DNA of 64,000 nt from NCBI RefSeq assembly GCF_017876755.1, contig NZ_JAGIOO010000001.1:5565786-5629785 (forward strand). The letters run 5' to 3'. This DNA is from Crossiella equi (GTDB lineage Bacteria > Actinomycetota > Actinomycetes > Mycobacteriales > Pseudonocardiaceae). The position numbers and the translations under genes are program-made. The first letter of the stretch is position 1. Every line of letters starts with the position of its first letter. The notes under the pieces are model-generated. The model saw nothing but the letters and a program-made list of their open reading frames with translations. It searched no databases and was not told the origin of the DNA. Positions 1-9,217 of the stretch are shown piece by piece.

Positions 1-792
1 GGCGAGGTGGCCTACGAGGTCGAGTGGGCCTCCGTCTACCGCTTCCACCAGCGCTGCGTACCGGCCATGCGCATCGGCCGGGTGCTGCTCGCGGGCGACG
101 CCGCGCACGTGATGAGCCCGTTCGGCGCGCGCGGCCTCAACTCCGGCATCGCGGACGCGGAGAACGCCGCCTGGAAGATCGCCTTCGACCGCGCGGGCTG
201 GGGCGGTCCGGTGCTGCTGCACTCCTACGACGCCGAGCGCCGCAACGCGGCCCGGGAGAACCTGCGCGTGACCGGCGAGACCATGCGCTTCCTCGTCCCG
301 CGCACCGGCGCCGAGCAGGCCTACCGCCGGGACGTGCTGGAGCGCAGCGTGCACGAGCCGGGGGCCCGCGCCAAGATCGACTCCGGCAAGCTCGCCGAGC
401 CGTACTACTACCTGGACTCCCCGCTCACCACGCCCGCGCAGCCCACCGAGATCGCCGCGTTCCCGCGCGACCCCGGCGAGCCCCGGCCGCCGCTGCCGGG
501 CGTGCTGTGCCCGGACGCCCCGCTCAAGGGCCACGGCCGTCTGCGCCCGCACTTCGGGCCGGAGTTCCACCTGCTCACCGTGGCCTCCCGGCCGCGCATC
601 CCGAAGGGCCCGCCGGTGCACGTGCAGCGGCTGGAGGAGGCCGCCGACGGCGGGGCGCTGGCCGAGGCGCTGCGCATGCCGCCGGGCTCGGCCGCCCTGG
701 TCCGGCCGGACGGCCACCTGGCCGCCGTGCTGCGCGCCGGGGACCTCGGGGCGGGCCTGGTGAGCGCGCTGCGTCGCGCGACCGGGTGGTGA
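1..792 (+). CDS. FAD-dependent aromatic monooxygenase, 3' part only
   Basis: The frame is open from the first base, so the start lies before the window and about 263 codons are seen. Near residues 27-40 is the second FAD-binding motif of the p-hydroxybenzoate-hydroxylase/PheA group (LLAGDAAHVMSPFGARG, then LNSGIADAENAAWK); the Asp in GDAAH normally contacts the flavin ribityl chain. The last ~100 residues look like the thioredoxin-like tail of the phenol hydroxylase branch, ending with the typical LVRPDGHLAAVLR. Such enzymes hydroxylate phenols, phenylpropionates or polyketides with NAD(P)H and oxygen in the cytoplasm. The N-terminal GxGxxG and substrate domain are outside the window, so the substrate cannot be inferred. 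Confidence 0.85.
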   Translation, partial: GEVAYEVEWASVYRFHQRCVPAMRIGRVLLAGDAAHVMSPFGARGLNSGIADAENAAWKIAFDRAGWGGPVLLHSYDAERRNAARENLRVTGETMRFLVPRTGAEQAYRRDVLERSVHEPGARAKIDSGKLAEPYYYLDSPLTTPAQPTEIAAFPRDPGEPRPPLPGVLCPDAPLKGHGRLRPHFGPEFHLLTVASRPRIPKGPPVHVQRLEEAADGGALAEALRMPPGSAALVRPDGHLAAVLRAGDLGAGLVSALRRATGW

Positions 793-857
793 CCGGCGTT
801 ACAGCCAACGAACTCACCTGATCAGGCGTCTCCTGTACACCACAGGAGGTGATCGGG

Positions 858-2315
858 TTGGATCGTCGAGGTTTTCTGCGGCTGACCGGTGCCGGCGCGG
901 CGGCCCTGACCGCCAGCGCGTGCGGGGGTGGCGCCCCCGCGAACACCGGCACGCCCAGCCCGCCGCCGCCGAGCACCCCCTCGGCCCCGGCCACGCCGGA
1001 CTGGGCCGCGCTGCGCAACCGGGTGCCGCTGCTGCTGCCCCAGGACGCCTCGTTCACCAGCGCCTGGCAGCCGTTCAACGCCGCCCTCAAGCCCACGCCC
1101 CCGGCCGCGCTGGCGCGGTGCGGCACACCGGAGGAGGTGCAGGCCTGCCTGGAGGCGGTCCGCGCGTCCAGGACCCCGGTCGCGGCCCGCAGCGGCGGCC
1201 ACAGCTACGCCGGGTACAGCGCCCCGGCGGGCGGCCTGGTGCTCGACGTGTCCGGCATGGGCACCGTGCGCGTGCAGCCGGACGGCACCGCCGTGGTCGG
1301 CGCCGGCGCCAAGCTCGCCGACGTCTACGCCGCGCTGGCCCGCGCCGGGCGCGCGCTGCCCGCGGGCTCCTGCCCGTCGGTCGGCGTCGCCGGGCTCACC
1401 CTGGGCGGCGGCATCGGCGTGCTGGCCCGCAAGTACGGGCTGACCTGCGACCACCTGCGCTCGGCCCAGGTCGTGCTGGCCGACGGCTCGCTGCGCACCG
1501 CCTCCGCGGACTCCGAGCAGGAGCTGTTCTGGGCGCTGCGCGGCGGGGGCGGCGGCAACTTCGCCGTGGTCACCCAGTTCTCCTTCGGCACCGTGCCCGC
1601 GCCCGGCGTGACCGTGTTCTCCCTGCACTTCCCGGTGGGCTCCAGCACGGCCGTGCTCGGCGCCTGGCAGGACTGGGCGGCCTCGGCCCCGCCCGAGCTG
1701 TGGTCCTCCTGCCACATCACCGGCGGCGCCCCGCCCGGCGCGCGGGTCTCCGGCTGCTACGTGGGCGGCGCGGGCGGGCTCAACCCGCTGCTGGACCAGC
1801 TGGTCAGCCAGGGCGGCGCCCGGCCCACCCAGCGGTTCGTGCAGGCCAAGGGCTACCTGGACGCGATGAGGTTCTTCGCGGGCAACGGGGGTGGCCACCG
1901 CGAGGGCTTCGCCGCCGCCTCGCGCATGCTGGAGCACCGCATCGGCGCCCTGGACAAGGTGGTCGGCCAGGTGCAGGGCCGCAAGATGGACCTGCTCTTC
2001 GACAGCCTCGGCGGCGCCGTCGGCGCGGTCGGCACGGGGGAGACCGCCTTCCCGCACCGCAAGGCCCTGGCCAGCGTGCAGGTCTACGCCCCGGCCGAGC
2101 AGGCCGACCACACGCGCGTGGCCAAGTCGGTCAACGAGGTGCAGAGCGCCCTGGCCGGGCTCACCGGCAAGGGCGCCTACATCAACTACCTCGACCCCGC
2201 GCAGCAGGACTGGGCGCAGGCCAGCTACGGCCCGAACCTGCCCCGGCTGCGCGAGGTCGCCAAGCGCTACGACCCGGACGGCGTGTTCCGCTTCGCGCAG
2301 GCGGTCACCAGCTGA
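858..2315 (+). CDS. Exported FAD-linked oxidase, berberine-bridge type
   Basis: A 485-residue flavoprotein oxidase of the PCMH/berberine-bridge-enzyme family. I chose the TTG at 858 because AGGAGGTG lies 6-7 bases before it; a GTG at 849 would sit inside that ribosome site. The N-terminus DRRGFLRLTG followed by a hydrophobic stretch and a SAC-GGG motif reads as a twin-arginine signal with a possible lipobox, so the protein is probably exported folded and perhaps lipid-anchored. The FAD domain shows RSGGHSYAGYS (His about 115) and GSCPSVGVAGLTLGGGIG (Cys about 172), the two residues used for bicovalent flavin attachment. The end, YINYLDPAQQDW...YDPDGVFRFAQAV, is the BBE domain. Family members oxidise sugars, alkaloids or antibiotic intermediates; the substrate is unknown. 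Confidence 0.9.
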   Translation: MDRRGFLRLTGAGAAALTASACGGGAPANTGTPSPPPPSTPSAPATPDWAALRNRVPLLLPQDASFTSAWQPFNAALKPTPPAALARCGTPEEVQACLEAVRASRTPVAARSGGHSYAGYSAPAGGLVLDVSGMGTVRVQPDGTAVVGAGAKLADVYAALARAGRALPAGSCPSVGVAGLTLGGGIGVLARKYGLTCDHLRSAQVVLADGSLRTASADSEQELFWALRGGGGGNFAVVTQFSFGTVPAPGVTVFSLHFPVGSSTAVLGAWQDWAASAPPELWSSCHITGGAPPGARVSGCYVGGAGGLNPLLDQLVSQGGARPTQRFVQAKGYLDAMRFFAGNGGGHREGFAAASRMLEHRIGALDKVVGQVQGRKMDLLFDSLGGAVGAVGTGETAFPHRKALASVQVYAPAEQADHTRVAKSVNEVQSALAGLTGKGAYINYLDPAQQDWAQASYGPNLPRLREVAKRYDPDGVFRFAQAVTS

Positions 2316-3768
2316 CGCCGGTGAGCACCACGACCTTCTCCTCGGAGAAGTCGGCCATGGTGGTGCGCACGCCCTCGCGGCCCACGCCCGAGCCCTTCAC
2401 GCCGCCGTAGGGCAGCTGGTCGGCGCGGTAGGACGGCACGTCCCCGATGATCACGCCGCCGACCTCCAGCTCGCTGCCCGCGCGGAAGGCCACCTGCACG
2501 TCGTGGGTGAACACGCCCGCCTGGAGGCCGAACTGGGAGTCGTTGACCTCGGCGAAGGCCTCGTCCACGCCGTCCACCGCGGCCACCGCGAGCACCGGCC
2601 CGAAGACCTCCTCGCACCAGACCTTCTGGTCCTTGGGCACGTCCACCAGAACGGTCGGGGCCACCGTGGAGCCGTCGCGGGTACCGCCCGCGAGCACCTT
2701 CGCACCCGCCGACACCGCGTCGTTGATCCACTGCTCCACCCGCTCGGCGGCCGCCTGGTCGACCAGCGGTCCGACCTCGACGTCCGGGTCGTGCGGGCTG
2801 CCGGTGCGCAGCGCGCCGACCTCGCCGACCAGGCGCGGCAGGAACTCCTCGTAGACCGCGCGGTCGACCAGCACGCGCTGCACCGCGATGCAGGACTGGC
2901 CGCCCTGGTAGTTGCTGAACAGCGCGATCCGCTTGGCCGCCCAGTCCAGGTCCTCGGGGGAGTTCCAGTCGCCCAGCACCACCGCGGCCGCGTTGCCGCC
3001 CAGCTCCAGCACCACGTGCTTGCGCGGCACCGAGTCCATGATCGAGTAGCCGACCGGGCCGGAGCCGGTGAAGGACACGATGGGCAGCCGCTCGTCGCGC
3101 ACCAGCGCGGCGGTCTCCTCGTTGCCCACCGGCAGCACGGAGAACGCGCCCTCGGGCAGGTTCGTCTCGGCCAGGATCTCGCCGAGGATGAGCGCGGTCA
3201 GCGGGGTGCGCGGCGCGGGCTTGATGATGATCGGCGCGCCGACCGCCAGCGCCGGGGCGACCTTGTGCGCCACCAGGTTCAGCGGGAAGTTGAACGGCGA
3301 GATGCCCAGCACCGGGCCGCGCGGAACCCGCTTGATCATGGCCACCCGGCCGTCCGCCGCCGGGTCGGTGTCCAGCCGCATGACCTCACCGGTGAACCGG
3401 CGGGCCTCCTCGGCGGCGATGCGGAAGGTGTTCACCGCGCGGCCCACCTCGCCGGTGGCCCACTTCAGCGGCTTGCCGTTCTCGGCGGTGATGATCTCCG
3501 CGATCTCCTCGGCGCGCTCGGCGATGCGCTTGGAGATGTGCTCCAGCGCGTTGGCGCGCACGTGCGCGGGGGTGGCGCGGAACTCCTTGAACACCGAGGC
3601 CGCCGCGGCCACCGCCCGCTCGACCTGGTCCGGCCCCGGCACCGCGACGGTGGCGACCTCGCTGCCGTCAAAGGGGTGGTGGACGACGAGTTCGGCGGCA
3701 CCCTGCTCGGGCTTGCCCGCGATCCAGGCGGGGCGGGGCTTCGGTGGTTCCAGGTCGGTCATGGCCAT
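2305..3768 (-). CDS. NAD(P)-dependent aldehyde dehydrogenase
   Basis: Full-length ALDH-superfamily enzyme (about 487 residues) that would oxidise an aldehyde to its acid in the cytoplasm. Visible landmarks are the cofactor-binding SPFNFPLNLVAHK (about 157-169), IIIKPAPRTPLTA, SFTGSGPVG, the general base Glu about 256 in LELGGN and the catalytic Cys about 293 in GGQSCIA. The GGQSC context is typical of the lactaldehyde/GAPN-like branch rather than betaine aldehyde dehydrogenases (GGQVC/GQCC). Closely spaced starts (GTG 3771, ATG 3768, ATG 3762) cannot be separated because no clear ribosome site is seen. It lies about 22 bases behind the APH-fold kinase gene and is probably co-transcribed; its end overlaps the convergent FAD oxidase gene by 11 bases. 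Confidence 0.9.
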   Translation of the reverse strand: MAMTDLEPPKPRPAWIAGKPEQGAAELVVHHPFDGSEVATVAVPGPDQVERAVAAAASVFKEFRATPAHVRANALEHISKRIAERAEEIAEIITAENGKPLKWATGEVGRAVNTFRIAAEEARRFTGEVMRLDTDPAADGRVAMIKRVPRGPVLGISPFNFPLNLVAHKVAPALAVGAPIIIKPAPRTPLTALILGEILAETNLPEGAFSVLPVGNEETAALVRDERLPIVSFTGSGPVGYSIMDSVPRKHVVLELGGNAAAVVLGDWNSPEDLDWAAKRIALFSNYQGGQSCIAVQRVLVDRAVYEEFLPRLVGEVGALRTGSPHDPDVEVGPLVDQAAAERVEQWINDAVSAGAKVLAGGTRDGSTVAPTVLVDVPKDQKVWCEEVFGPVLAVAAVDGVDEAFAEVNDSQFGLQAGVFTHDVQVAFRAGSELEVGGVIIGDVPSYRADQLPYGGVKGSGVGREGVRTTMADFSEEKVVVLTGVSW

Positions 3769-3790
3769 CACCGTAAGCCCGGTGCCGGGG

Positions 3791-4498
3791 TCAGGACAGG
3801 GTGATCCCGTCGAAGTGCTCAGCGTGGGTGAAGTAGTGCAGGTGGTGGCCGTCCGCGCGGTGCCGGGTGAACGCGGGGTGGCCCAGCCCGGCCTGCTCCT
3901 CGACCATGTTCCCCACCCAGCGCAGGTAGGTCGCGATGCGTGCGGGCAGCAGCCGGAACTCCTCCTCGGCCAGGCCGTACGCCTCGGCGAACAGCCGCGC
4001 CCGGCGCCCGACGTCCGGCAGCGGGGCGAAGCGGTAGACCCCGTAGGCCACGTCCCACCACCTCGGGCCCGGCCGGGCGGTGTCGAAGTCGATCAGGCCG
4101 GTCGCGTCCTCGCCGTCGAAGGCGAGGTTGTAGGTGGCGAAGTCGCCGTGCACCACGACCTCGGCCGGTTCGAGCGCGGGGAACTGCCAGCCGTCGGCGG
4201 GCACGTGCGGCAGAACCCGAGCGCTCGCGTCGTGGAAGGCGCGCAGCAGCCGGGCCGCGGAGACAACGGCCGCCTCGGTGCGCGGGTCGTCGGCGACCGC
4301 GCCCGGCAGGTAGGTGAGCACCTCCCGGCCCTGCTCGTCGAAGCCCAGCGGCTCCGGGGCGGCGGTGAAGCCCTCCGCGCGCAGCAGGCGCAGGAACTCG
4401 TGCACCTGCGGTGTCCACGCGCTCGCGGTGCGTCGCACGGTGTGACCCACGCGCGCGACCTGCGTCACTCCGGTGCCCAGCACCTCTTCGGCGTCCAC
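3791..4498 (-). CDS. Phosphotransferase, APH/choline-kinase fold
   Basis: A 235-residue protein of the aminoglycoside-phosphotransferase family. The catalytic loop [14 protein letters not shown] (Asp about 119) and the metal-binding [18 protein letters not shown] (about 134-151) are intact, so it should transfer phosphate from ATP to a small molecule. Family members include aminoglycoside, homoserine, choline and macrolide kinases, and sequence alone does not say which applies; resistance should not be assumed. The N-lobe is short (about 85 residues), as in many small actinobacterial members. It is the first gene of a two-gene minus-strand unit with the aldehyde dehydrogenase, and is divergent from guaA with under 80 bases between the two starts. 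Confidence 0.85.
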   Translation of the reverse strand: MDAEEVLGTGVTQVARVGHTVRRTASAWTPQVHEFLRLLRAEGFTAAPEPLGFDEQGREVLTYLPGAVADDPRTEAAVVSAARLLRAFHDASARVLPHVPADGWQFPALEPAEVVVHGDFATYNLAFDGEDATGLIDFDTARPGPRWWDVAYGVYRFAPLPDVGRRARLFAEAYGLAEEEFRLLPARIATYLRWVGNMVEEQAGLGHPAFTRHRADGHHLHYFTHAEHFDGITLS

Positions 4499-4575
4499 CC
4501 CCGGACGTTAACCGGGCCCGCTGGGCTGGGAGAATCGGTTTACCAGTGCCCGGCCTGACCTGGAGGTTCGCCACG

Positions 4576-6150
4576 GTGGCAAGTAACACCGACCGCCCCG
4601 TGCTCGTCGTCGACTTCGGCGCGCAGTACGCCCAGCTGATCGCCCGACGAGTGCGCGAGACCCAGGTGTACTCCGAGGTCGTGCCCTCCACCGAGTCGGT
4701 GGAGCAGATGATGGCCCGCAACCCGGCCGCCATCGTGCTCTCCGGCGGCCCGTCCAGCGTCTACGAGGACGGCGCCCCGCAGGTGGACCCCAAGCTGTTC
4801 GAGCAGGGCGTCCCGGTCTTCGGCATCTGCTACGGCTTCCAGGCCATGGCGATCGCCCTGGGCGGCACCACCGAGCACACCGGCACCCGCGAGTACGGGC
4901 GCACCGAGCTGACCATCGCCGAGGGCGGCGGTGTCCTGCACGAGGACCTGCCCGGCCACCACCCGGTGTGGATGAGCCACGGCGACTGCGTGACCAAGGC
5001 CCCCGAGGGCTTCAGCGTCACCGCGGTCAGCCCGGGCGCGCCGGTCGCCGCCTTCGAGGACACCGCGCGCCGCTTCGCCGGGGTGCAGTACCACCCGGAG
5101 GTCCTGCACTCCCCGCACGGCCAGGAGGTGCTGCGGCGCTTCCTGCACGACATCGCGGGCGTCCGTCCCCAGTGGACGACCTCCTCGATCGTGGATGAGC
5201 AGGTCGAGCTGATCCGCGCCCAGGTCGGCGACGGCAAGGCCATCTGCGGCCTGTCCGGCGGCGTCGACTCCGCGGTGGCCGCCGCGCTGGTCAACCGCGC
5301 CATCGGCGACCGGCTCACCTGCGTCTTCGTCGACCACGGCCTGCTGCGCGCGGGGGAGCGGGGCCAGGTCGAGCGCGACTACGTGGCCGCCACCGGCGTG
5401 CGCCTGGTCACCGTGGACGCGCGCGAGCGCTTCCTCACCGCGCTCTCCGGGGTCACCGACCCCGAGGAGAAGCGCAAGATCATCGGCCGCGAGTTCATCC
5501 GCGTGTTCGAGCAGGCCGCCAGCGACCTGCAGGCCGAGGCCGGGCAGACCGGTGAGCACTACGACTTCCTGGTGCAGGGCACGCTCTACCCGGACGTGGT
5601 CGAGTCCGGCGGCGGCACCGGCGCGGCCAACATCAAGAGCCACCACAACGTGGGCGGCCTGCCGGAGGACCTCCAGTTCAAGCTGGTCGAGCCGCTGCGC
5701 GCGCTGTTCAAGGACGAGGTGCGCCGGGTCGGCCTGGAGCTGGGCCTGCCCGAGGTCATCGTGCACCGCCAGCCCTTCCCCGGTCCGGGCCTGGGCATCC
5801 GCATCATCGGCGAGGTCACCGGCGAGCGCCTGGAGATCCTGCGCGCGGCCGACGCCATCGCCCGCGAGGAGCTCACCGCGGCCGGGCTGGACCGCACCAT
5901 CTGGCAGTGCCCGGTGGTGCTGCTGGCCGACGTGCGCTCGGTCGGCGTGCAGGGCGACGGCCGCACCTACGGCCACCCGGTCGTGCTGCGCCCGGTCTCC
6001 AGCGAGGACGCGATGACCGCGGACTGGACGCGCCTGCCCTACGACGTGCTGGAGCGGATCTCCACCCGGATCACCAACGAGGTCAACGACGTCAACCGAG
6101 TCGTCCTCGACGTGACGAGCAAGCCCCCGGGCACCATCGAGTGGGAGTGA
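4576..6150 (+). CDS. guaA: GMP synthase (glutamine-hydrolysing)
   Basis: Converts XMP to GMP with ATP and glutamine, the last step of guanine nucleotide synthesis. At 524 residues it has the usual length. The class I amidotransferase domain carries [19 protein letters not shown], the nucleophile Cys 85 in GICYGF and the His173/Glu175 pair in YHPEV. The ATP pyrophosphatase P-loop is SGGVDS (about 227-232), and the C-terminal dimerisation/XMP domain ends [12 protein letters not shown], as GuaA proteins do. I placed the start at GTG 4576 because TGGAGG lies 9 bases upstream and the domain begins immediately; the frame stays open for 165 bases further upstream but nothing there looks coding. Confidence 0.97.
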   Translation: MASNTDRPVLVVDFGAQYAQLIARRVRETQVYSEVVPSTESVEQMMARNPAAIVLSGGPSSVYEDGAPQVDPKLFEQGVPVFGICYGFQAMAIALGGTTEHTGTREYGRTELTIAEGGGVLHEDLPGHHPVWMSHGDCVTKAPEGFSVTAVSPGAPVAAFEDTARRFAGVQYHPEVLHSPHGQEVLRRFLHDIAGVRPQWTTSSIVDEQVELIRAQVGDGKAICGLSGGVDSAVAAALVNRAIGDRLTCVFVDHGLLRAGERGQVERDYVAATGVRLVTVDARERFLTALSGVTDPEEKRKIIGREFIRVFEQAASDLQAEAGQTGEHYDFLVQGTLYPDVVESGGGTGAANIKSHHNVGGLPEDLQFKLVEPLRALFKDEVRRVGLELGLPEVIVHRQPFPGPGLGIRIIGEVTGERLEILRAADAIAREELTAAGLDRTIWQCPVVLLADVRSVGVQGDGRTYGHPVVLRPVSSEDAMTADWTRLPYDVLERISTRITNEVNDVNRVVLDVTSKPPGTIEWE

Positions 6151-6156
6151 GCTGAG

Positions 6157-6190
6157 GCGGCGCGGGAGATGCTCCCGCGCCGCTTCCGTT
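6157..6190. terminator. Bidirectional terminator between guaA and lacI-type gene
   Basis: Perfect 12-bp inverted repeat (GCGGCGCGGGAG / CTCCCGCGCCGC, 6157-6168 and 6172-6183) with a 3-base ATG loop, followed on the plus strand by TTCCGTTT. It fills the whole gap between two convergent genes, so it probably stops both transcripts. Confidence 0.85.
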
Positions 6191-7222
6191 TCAGGCGCTG
6201 GCGCGCTTGACCAGCTCGGTCGGGATGACCTCCCGCCCGGGTGGCACGTTCTCACCGGAGACCAGCCTGAGCAGGGTCTGCACCATGCGGCGCATCTGCT
6301 CGCCCGGGTGCTGGCGCACGGTGGTCAGCGGCGGTTCGGACAGCGGGGCCACCGCGGGCTGGTCGTCGAAGCCGACCACGGCGATCTCCTCCGGCACCTT
6401 CCGCCCGGCCGCGCGCAGCACGCGCAGCGCGCCGTCGGCCATGAGGTCGTTGGCGGCGAACACCGCGTCCAGGTCGGGCACCCGCGCCAGCAGCTCGCGC
6501 ATCGCCTGCTCGCCGCCCTCCCGGGTGAACTCGCCGCACGCGGTGAGCCGGGAGACCTCGTCCTGGTCCGCGCCGACGGCCTGCTGCCAGCCCGCGAGCC
6601 GGTCCAGCGCGGCCTTCTCGTCGACCGGGCCGGTGATGCTGACGACGGTGCGGCGGCCGAGGCCGAGCAGGTGCTCGGTGGCCATGCGCGCGCCGCCCAC
6701 GTTGTCGTTGTCCACCAGGTACAGGCCGTCCTCGGGCTGCCACAGCTTGCCGCTGAACACCACCGGGATCGGCAGCTCGGCCACGGCCGCGGGCAGCGGG
6801 TCGTTGCGGTGCGGCGCCATCATCAGCGCGCCGTCCACGTGCCCCGCGCCGAGGAAGCGCAGCACCCGCGCGTGGGTGGTCTCGTCGTGGGTGAGCATCA
6901 GCACCATCTGGGTGTCCATCGTGGACAGCTCCTCGGTGGCGGTGCGCACCGCGGTGGCGAAGTGCGGGTCGTCGAAGACCTTGTTCTCCTGCTCCGACAA
7001 CACCAGCGCGATGGCCTCGGTGCGCCGGGTGACCAGGGTGCGGGCGGCCTTGTTCGGCACGTAGCCGAGCTGGCGGACCGCGTTGTGCACGGCCTCGCGT
7101 GCCTCCGGGCTGACCCGGGGCGAGTCGTTGATGACGCGGGAGACCGTCGCGCGGGACACCCCCGCGACCGCGGCCACGTCCTCAAGGGTGGGGCGGCCGA
7201 TTCCGCTGGGCAAGGTCTTCAC
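6191..7222 (-). CDS. LacI-family transcriptional regulator
   Basis: A 343-residue repressor-type regulator. The N-terminal helix-turn-helix and hinge read PTLEDVAAVAGVSRATVSRVINDSPRVSPEAREAV (about 11-45), followed by the periplasmic-binding-protein-like effector domain (LVLSEQENKVFDDPHFATAV ... LDAVFAANDLMADGALRVLRAAGRKVPEEIAVVGFDDQ). Members bind a sugar or nucleoside and control nearby transport or catabolic genes, but no such gene adjoins this one, so it may be autoregulatory or act elsewhere. GTG at 7222 is used; AGGTGG is almost touching it, so the true start could be slightly downstream. Confidence 0.9.
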   Translation of the reverse strand: MKTLPSGIGRPTLEDVAAVAGVSRATVSRVINDSPRVSPEAREAVHNAVRQLGYVPNKAARTLVTRRTEAIALVLSEQENKVFDDPHFATAVRTATEELSTMDTQMVLMLTHDETTHARVLRFLGAGHVDGALMMAPHRNDPLPAAVAELPIPVVFSGKLWQPEDGLYLVDNDNVGGARMATEHLLGLGRRTVVSITGPVDEKAALDRLAGWQQAVGADQDEVSRLTACGEFTREGGEQAMRELLARVPDLDAVFAANDLMADGALRVLRAAGRKVPEEIAVVGFDDQPAVAPLSEPPLTTVRQHPGEQMRRMVQTLLRLVSGENVPPGREVIPTELVKRASA

Positions 7223-7346
7223 CCACCTATTAATACAGAAGCCCCGGGAAAAACCGAATGCGCCGCCCCGGAAGCGAGAAACCGCCGGGTGCGACGCAAA
7301 CAGTTCAAACGTGAATTCAGTATCGATTTGATTTGCGCTCTGGACT
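7223..7346 (-). promoter_or_regulatory. AT-richer promoter region of the LacI-type gene
   Basis: This gap is clearly poorer in GC than its surroundings and carries a TGAATTCA palindrome (7312-7319) and the pair AAACAGTTC/AAACGTGAATTC. It likely holds the promoter and possibly an operator for the LacI-type gene. No exact -10/-35 pair can be defended. Confidence 0.4.
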
Positions 7347-7544
7347 TCAGCGCCGGGGACGCAGTGACGCGCCGAGCAGCCCGAGCCCGATGAGCAGGGC
7401 CAGGCCCGCCAGCGCCCAGCGCGGGTCGACGGCCTCCCAGATCCACCCGTCGGTCAGCGCGAAGGCCGCGAACCCGAGGCCCAGCACGGCCACCACCAGC
7501 ATGAACAGGCTGGTCTTCGGCTTGCGTTCGGTCTCAGCCGACAC
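7347..7544 (-). CDS. Small two-TM membrane protein, coupled to PspC gene
   Basis: A 65-residue protein with a short charged N-terminus (SAETERKPKTS), one hydrophobic segment at about 12-31, a polar loop with aromatic residues (TDGWIWEAVDPRWA) and a second segment at about 44-60, ending LRPRR. The GTG at 7544 overlaps the stop of the upstream PspC gene by 11 bases, a strong sign of translational coupling and shared function. An upstream extension in the same frame reads into the PspC gene and is ignored. No named family is recognised; it may be a membrane partner of the PspC protein. Confidence 0.7.
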   Translation of the reverse strand: MSAETERKPKTSLFMLVVAVLGLGFAAFALTDGWIWEAVDPRWALAGLALLIGLGLLGASLRPRR

Positions 7545-9108
7545 GGTGCACCTCCACGCTTCCCGGTCCCTGCACCTCGAGCCGCAGGGTGAGCTTGCCA
7601 CCGCCCGGTCCGTCCGGGCCGTTGTCCGCCATCGTCAGGGAGTCACCCGGCTGGGTCTGGTTCTCCAGGCAGTTCACCGAGCCCATGCGCGCCCGGCACC
7701 GCAGGTCCACGTCGACGTTGGCGGGCAGGAGCACGTTGATGCTGCCCGCGCCCAACACCACCGAGGTGGTCACGCCCTCCGGCGGGGCCTTGGTGAAGTC
7801 CACCTCGGCCAGGTTGAAGTCCAGCGAGCCGACGCGCGCCTCGTAGAAGGGCCGGAGCTGCCCGACCTCGTTGAGCCGGTAGTACTGGTCGAAGTTCGCC
7901 AGGTTCAGGTTGTCGCGCTGGTCCACGGTCACCCCGAAGGTGACCACCGCGGCCGGGACGAGCAGCAGCACCAGCAGCCTGCCGCCACCCCGGAACGCCC
8001 CGACCAGGACGCCCAGCGACAGCACCGCCACCACCATGCCGATCACGTGCGGCGCGGTGAACCACGGCACCAGGCCCGCCAGGATCCCGCTGACGCTGCC
8101 GACGATGAACGCCAGCGCCAGGGTCACCGCCGTGACGCGGGTCTTGCGCTTGGGCTCGGGCTCCGGCTCGACCTCCGCCGTGCGGCGGGGCTCGGGCAGG
8201 TCCCAGGCGAACGGGGCCGCACCCAGCGGGTCCCACTGGGGCGGGTTGCTGCGGATGGCCGGGTAGGTCACCGGCGGGAAGTTCGGCGCGGGCAGGGGCG
8301 CGGAGGCGGCGGGACTCGGCGCGGGCGGGGCCGGGGCCTCGGCGGCCAGGGCCGCGGTCTCGGCGGGCTGGGCCGAGGTCTCGGCGACCGGCTCAGCGGC
8401 GACTGGCTCGGCAGGGGCCTCGGCGGCGGTGTGCGCGGCGTCCTCCGGCTGCGGCGCGGGCACCGGCAGCTCGGTGGTCACCGAGGTGTCCGGCACGGGC
8501 AGCACCGTCGTCTCGGCCGCGGGCGCCTCGGCGGGCGGCTGGTCCGGCAGCACGGTGGTCCGCGCGGTGGCGGGCTCCAGCGTCGGCTGGTGGGGCATGG
8601 GCTCCTCCACGCGGCTGTGCACCGTCGTCGGGTAGCTGCCGAGACCGTGCACGCCCAGGTCCGGCGGCGGGGCCGCGGCCGTCCGCGAGCCCCGGGCCCG
8701 GTGCAGCAGGAAGGCCACCAGCACCAGCGCGATCAGGGCGAAGACGCCGCCGACGGCGGTGGCGGCGACCCACCCGAAGGCCGGGAAGAGGGCGAAGACG
8801 AGGCAGATCGTGACGATCTTGGGTGTGCCGCTGCTGCCCCGGCCGATCAGGGACTCCAGTGGTGAGACGCGGTCCTCCCAGCCCGGCAGCAGCAGCCACG
8901 CCGCCAGGTAGGCGACCAGTCCGATGCCGCCGTAGATGGCGGTGACCACCAGCGCGACCCGGATCACGACCGGGTCGATGCCATAGCGGTTGCCGATGGC
9001 CGCCGCCACACCGGCGATCTTGCGATCGTCCTTGGGCCGCCTCGGCCGCGTCGACCACAGGTCGCGCAGCGTCTCCTCGACGCGCATCTTTCCGTCCGTC
9101 CCGCTCAC
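7534..9108 (-). CDS. PspC-domain membrane protein with LiaF-like C-terminus
   Basis: About 524 residues. An N-terminal PspC domain (KDDRKIAGVAAAIGNRYGIDPVVIRVALVV...YLAAWLLLPGW) with its own membrane helices is followed by another helix pair, a long Ala/Pro/Glu-rich linker, three more membrane helices (AVTLALAFIVGSVSGILAGL, IGMVVAVLSLGVLVG, LLVLLLVPAAVVTFGV) and a soluble C-terminal domain, SLDFNLAEVDFTKAPPEGVTTSVVLGAGSINVLLP, similar to the beta-helical part of LiaF/VraT-type proteins and DUF1707-associated domains. Such proteins sense or buffer envelope damage and usually work with a LiaRS-like two-component pair, which is encoded divergently 110 bases away. GTG 9108 is chosen; ATG 9087 is possible. 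Confidence 0.85.
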   Translation of the reverse strand: MSGTDGKMRVEETLRDLWSTRPRRPKDDRKIAGVAAAIGNRYGIDPVVIRVALVVTAIYGGIGLVAYLAAWLLLPGWEDRVSPLESLIGRGSSGTPKIVTICLVFALFPAFGWVAATAVGGVFALIALVLVAFLLHRARGSRTAAAPPPDLGVHGLGSYPTTVHSRVEEPMPHQPTLEPATARTTVLPDQPPAEAPAAETTVLPVPDTSVTTELPVPAPQPEDAAHTAAEAPAEPVAAEPVAETSAQPAETAALAAEAPAPPAPSPAASAPLPAPNFPPVTYPAIRSNPPQWDPLGAAPFAWDLPEPRRTAEVEPEPEPKRKTRVTAVTLALAFIVGSVSGILAGLVPWFTAPHVIGMVVAVLSLGVLVGAFRGGGRLLVLLLVPAAVVTFGVTVDQRDNLNLANFDQYYRLNEVGQLRPFYEARVGSLDFNLAEVDFTKAPPEGVTTSVVLGAGSINVLLPANVDVDLRCRARMGSVNCLENQTQPGDSLTMADNGPDGPGGGKLTLRLEVQGPGSVEVHRVG

Positions 9109-9217
9109 GTGTACCAGCTTCGGCCAGCGCGCGTCCCCGCACATCAGGGATGGCCCCCGACCCGCCTCTCAGGGTCGCGCCCCGATGCGCACCCCGGCGC
9201 ACGCGTGTGACCATGCC

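Noticed and set aside
3791-4498. Calling the APH-fold protein an aminoglycoside resistance gene
   Set aside because: Only the generic kinase motifs are visible; chromosomal context gives no support for resistance.
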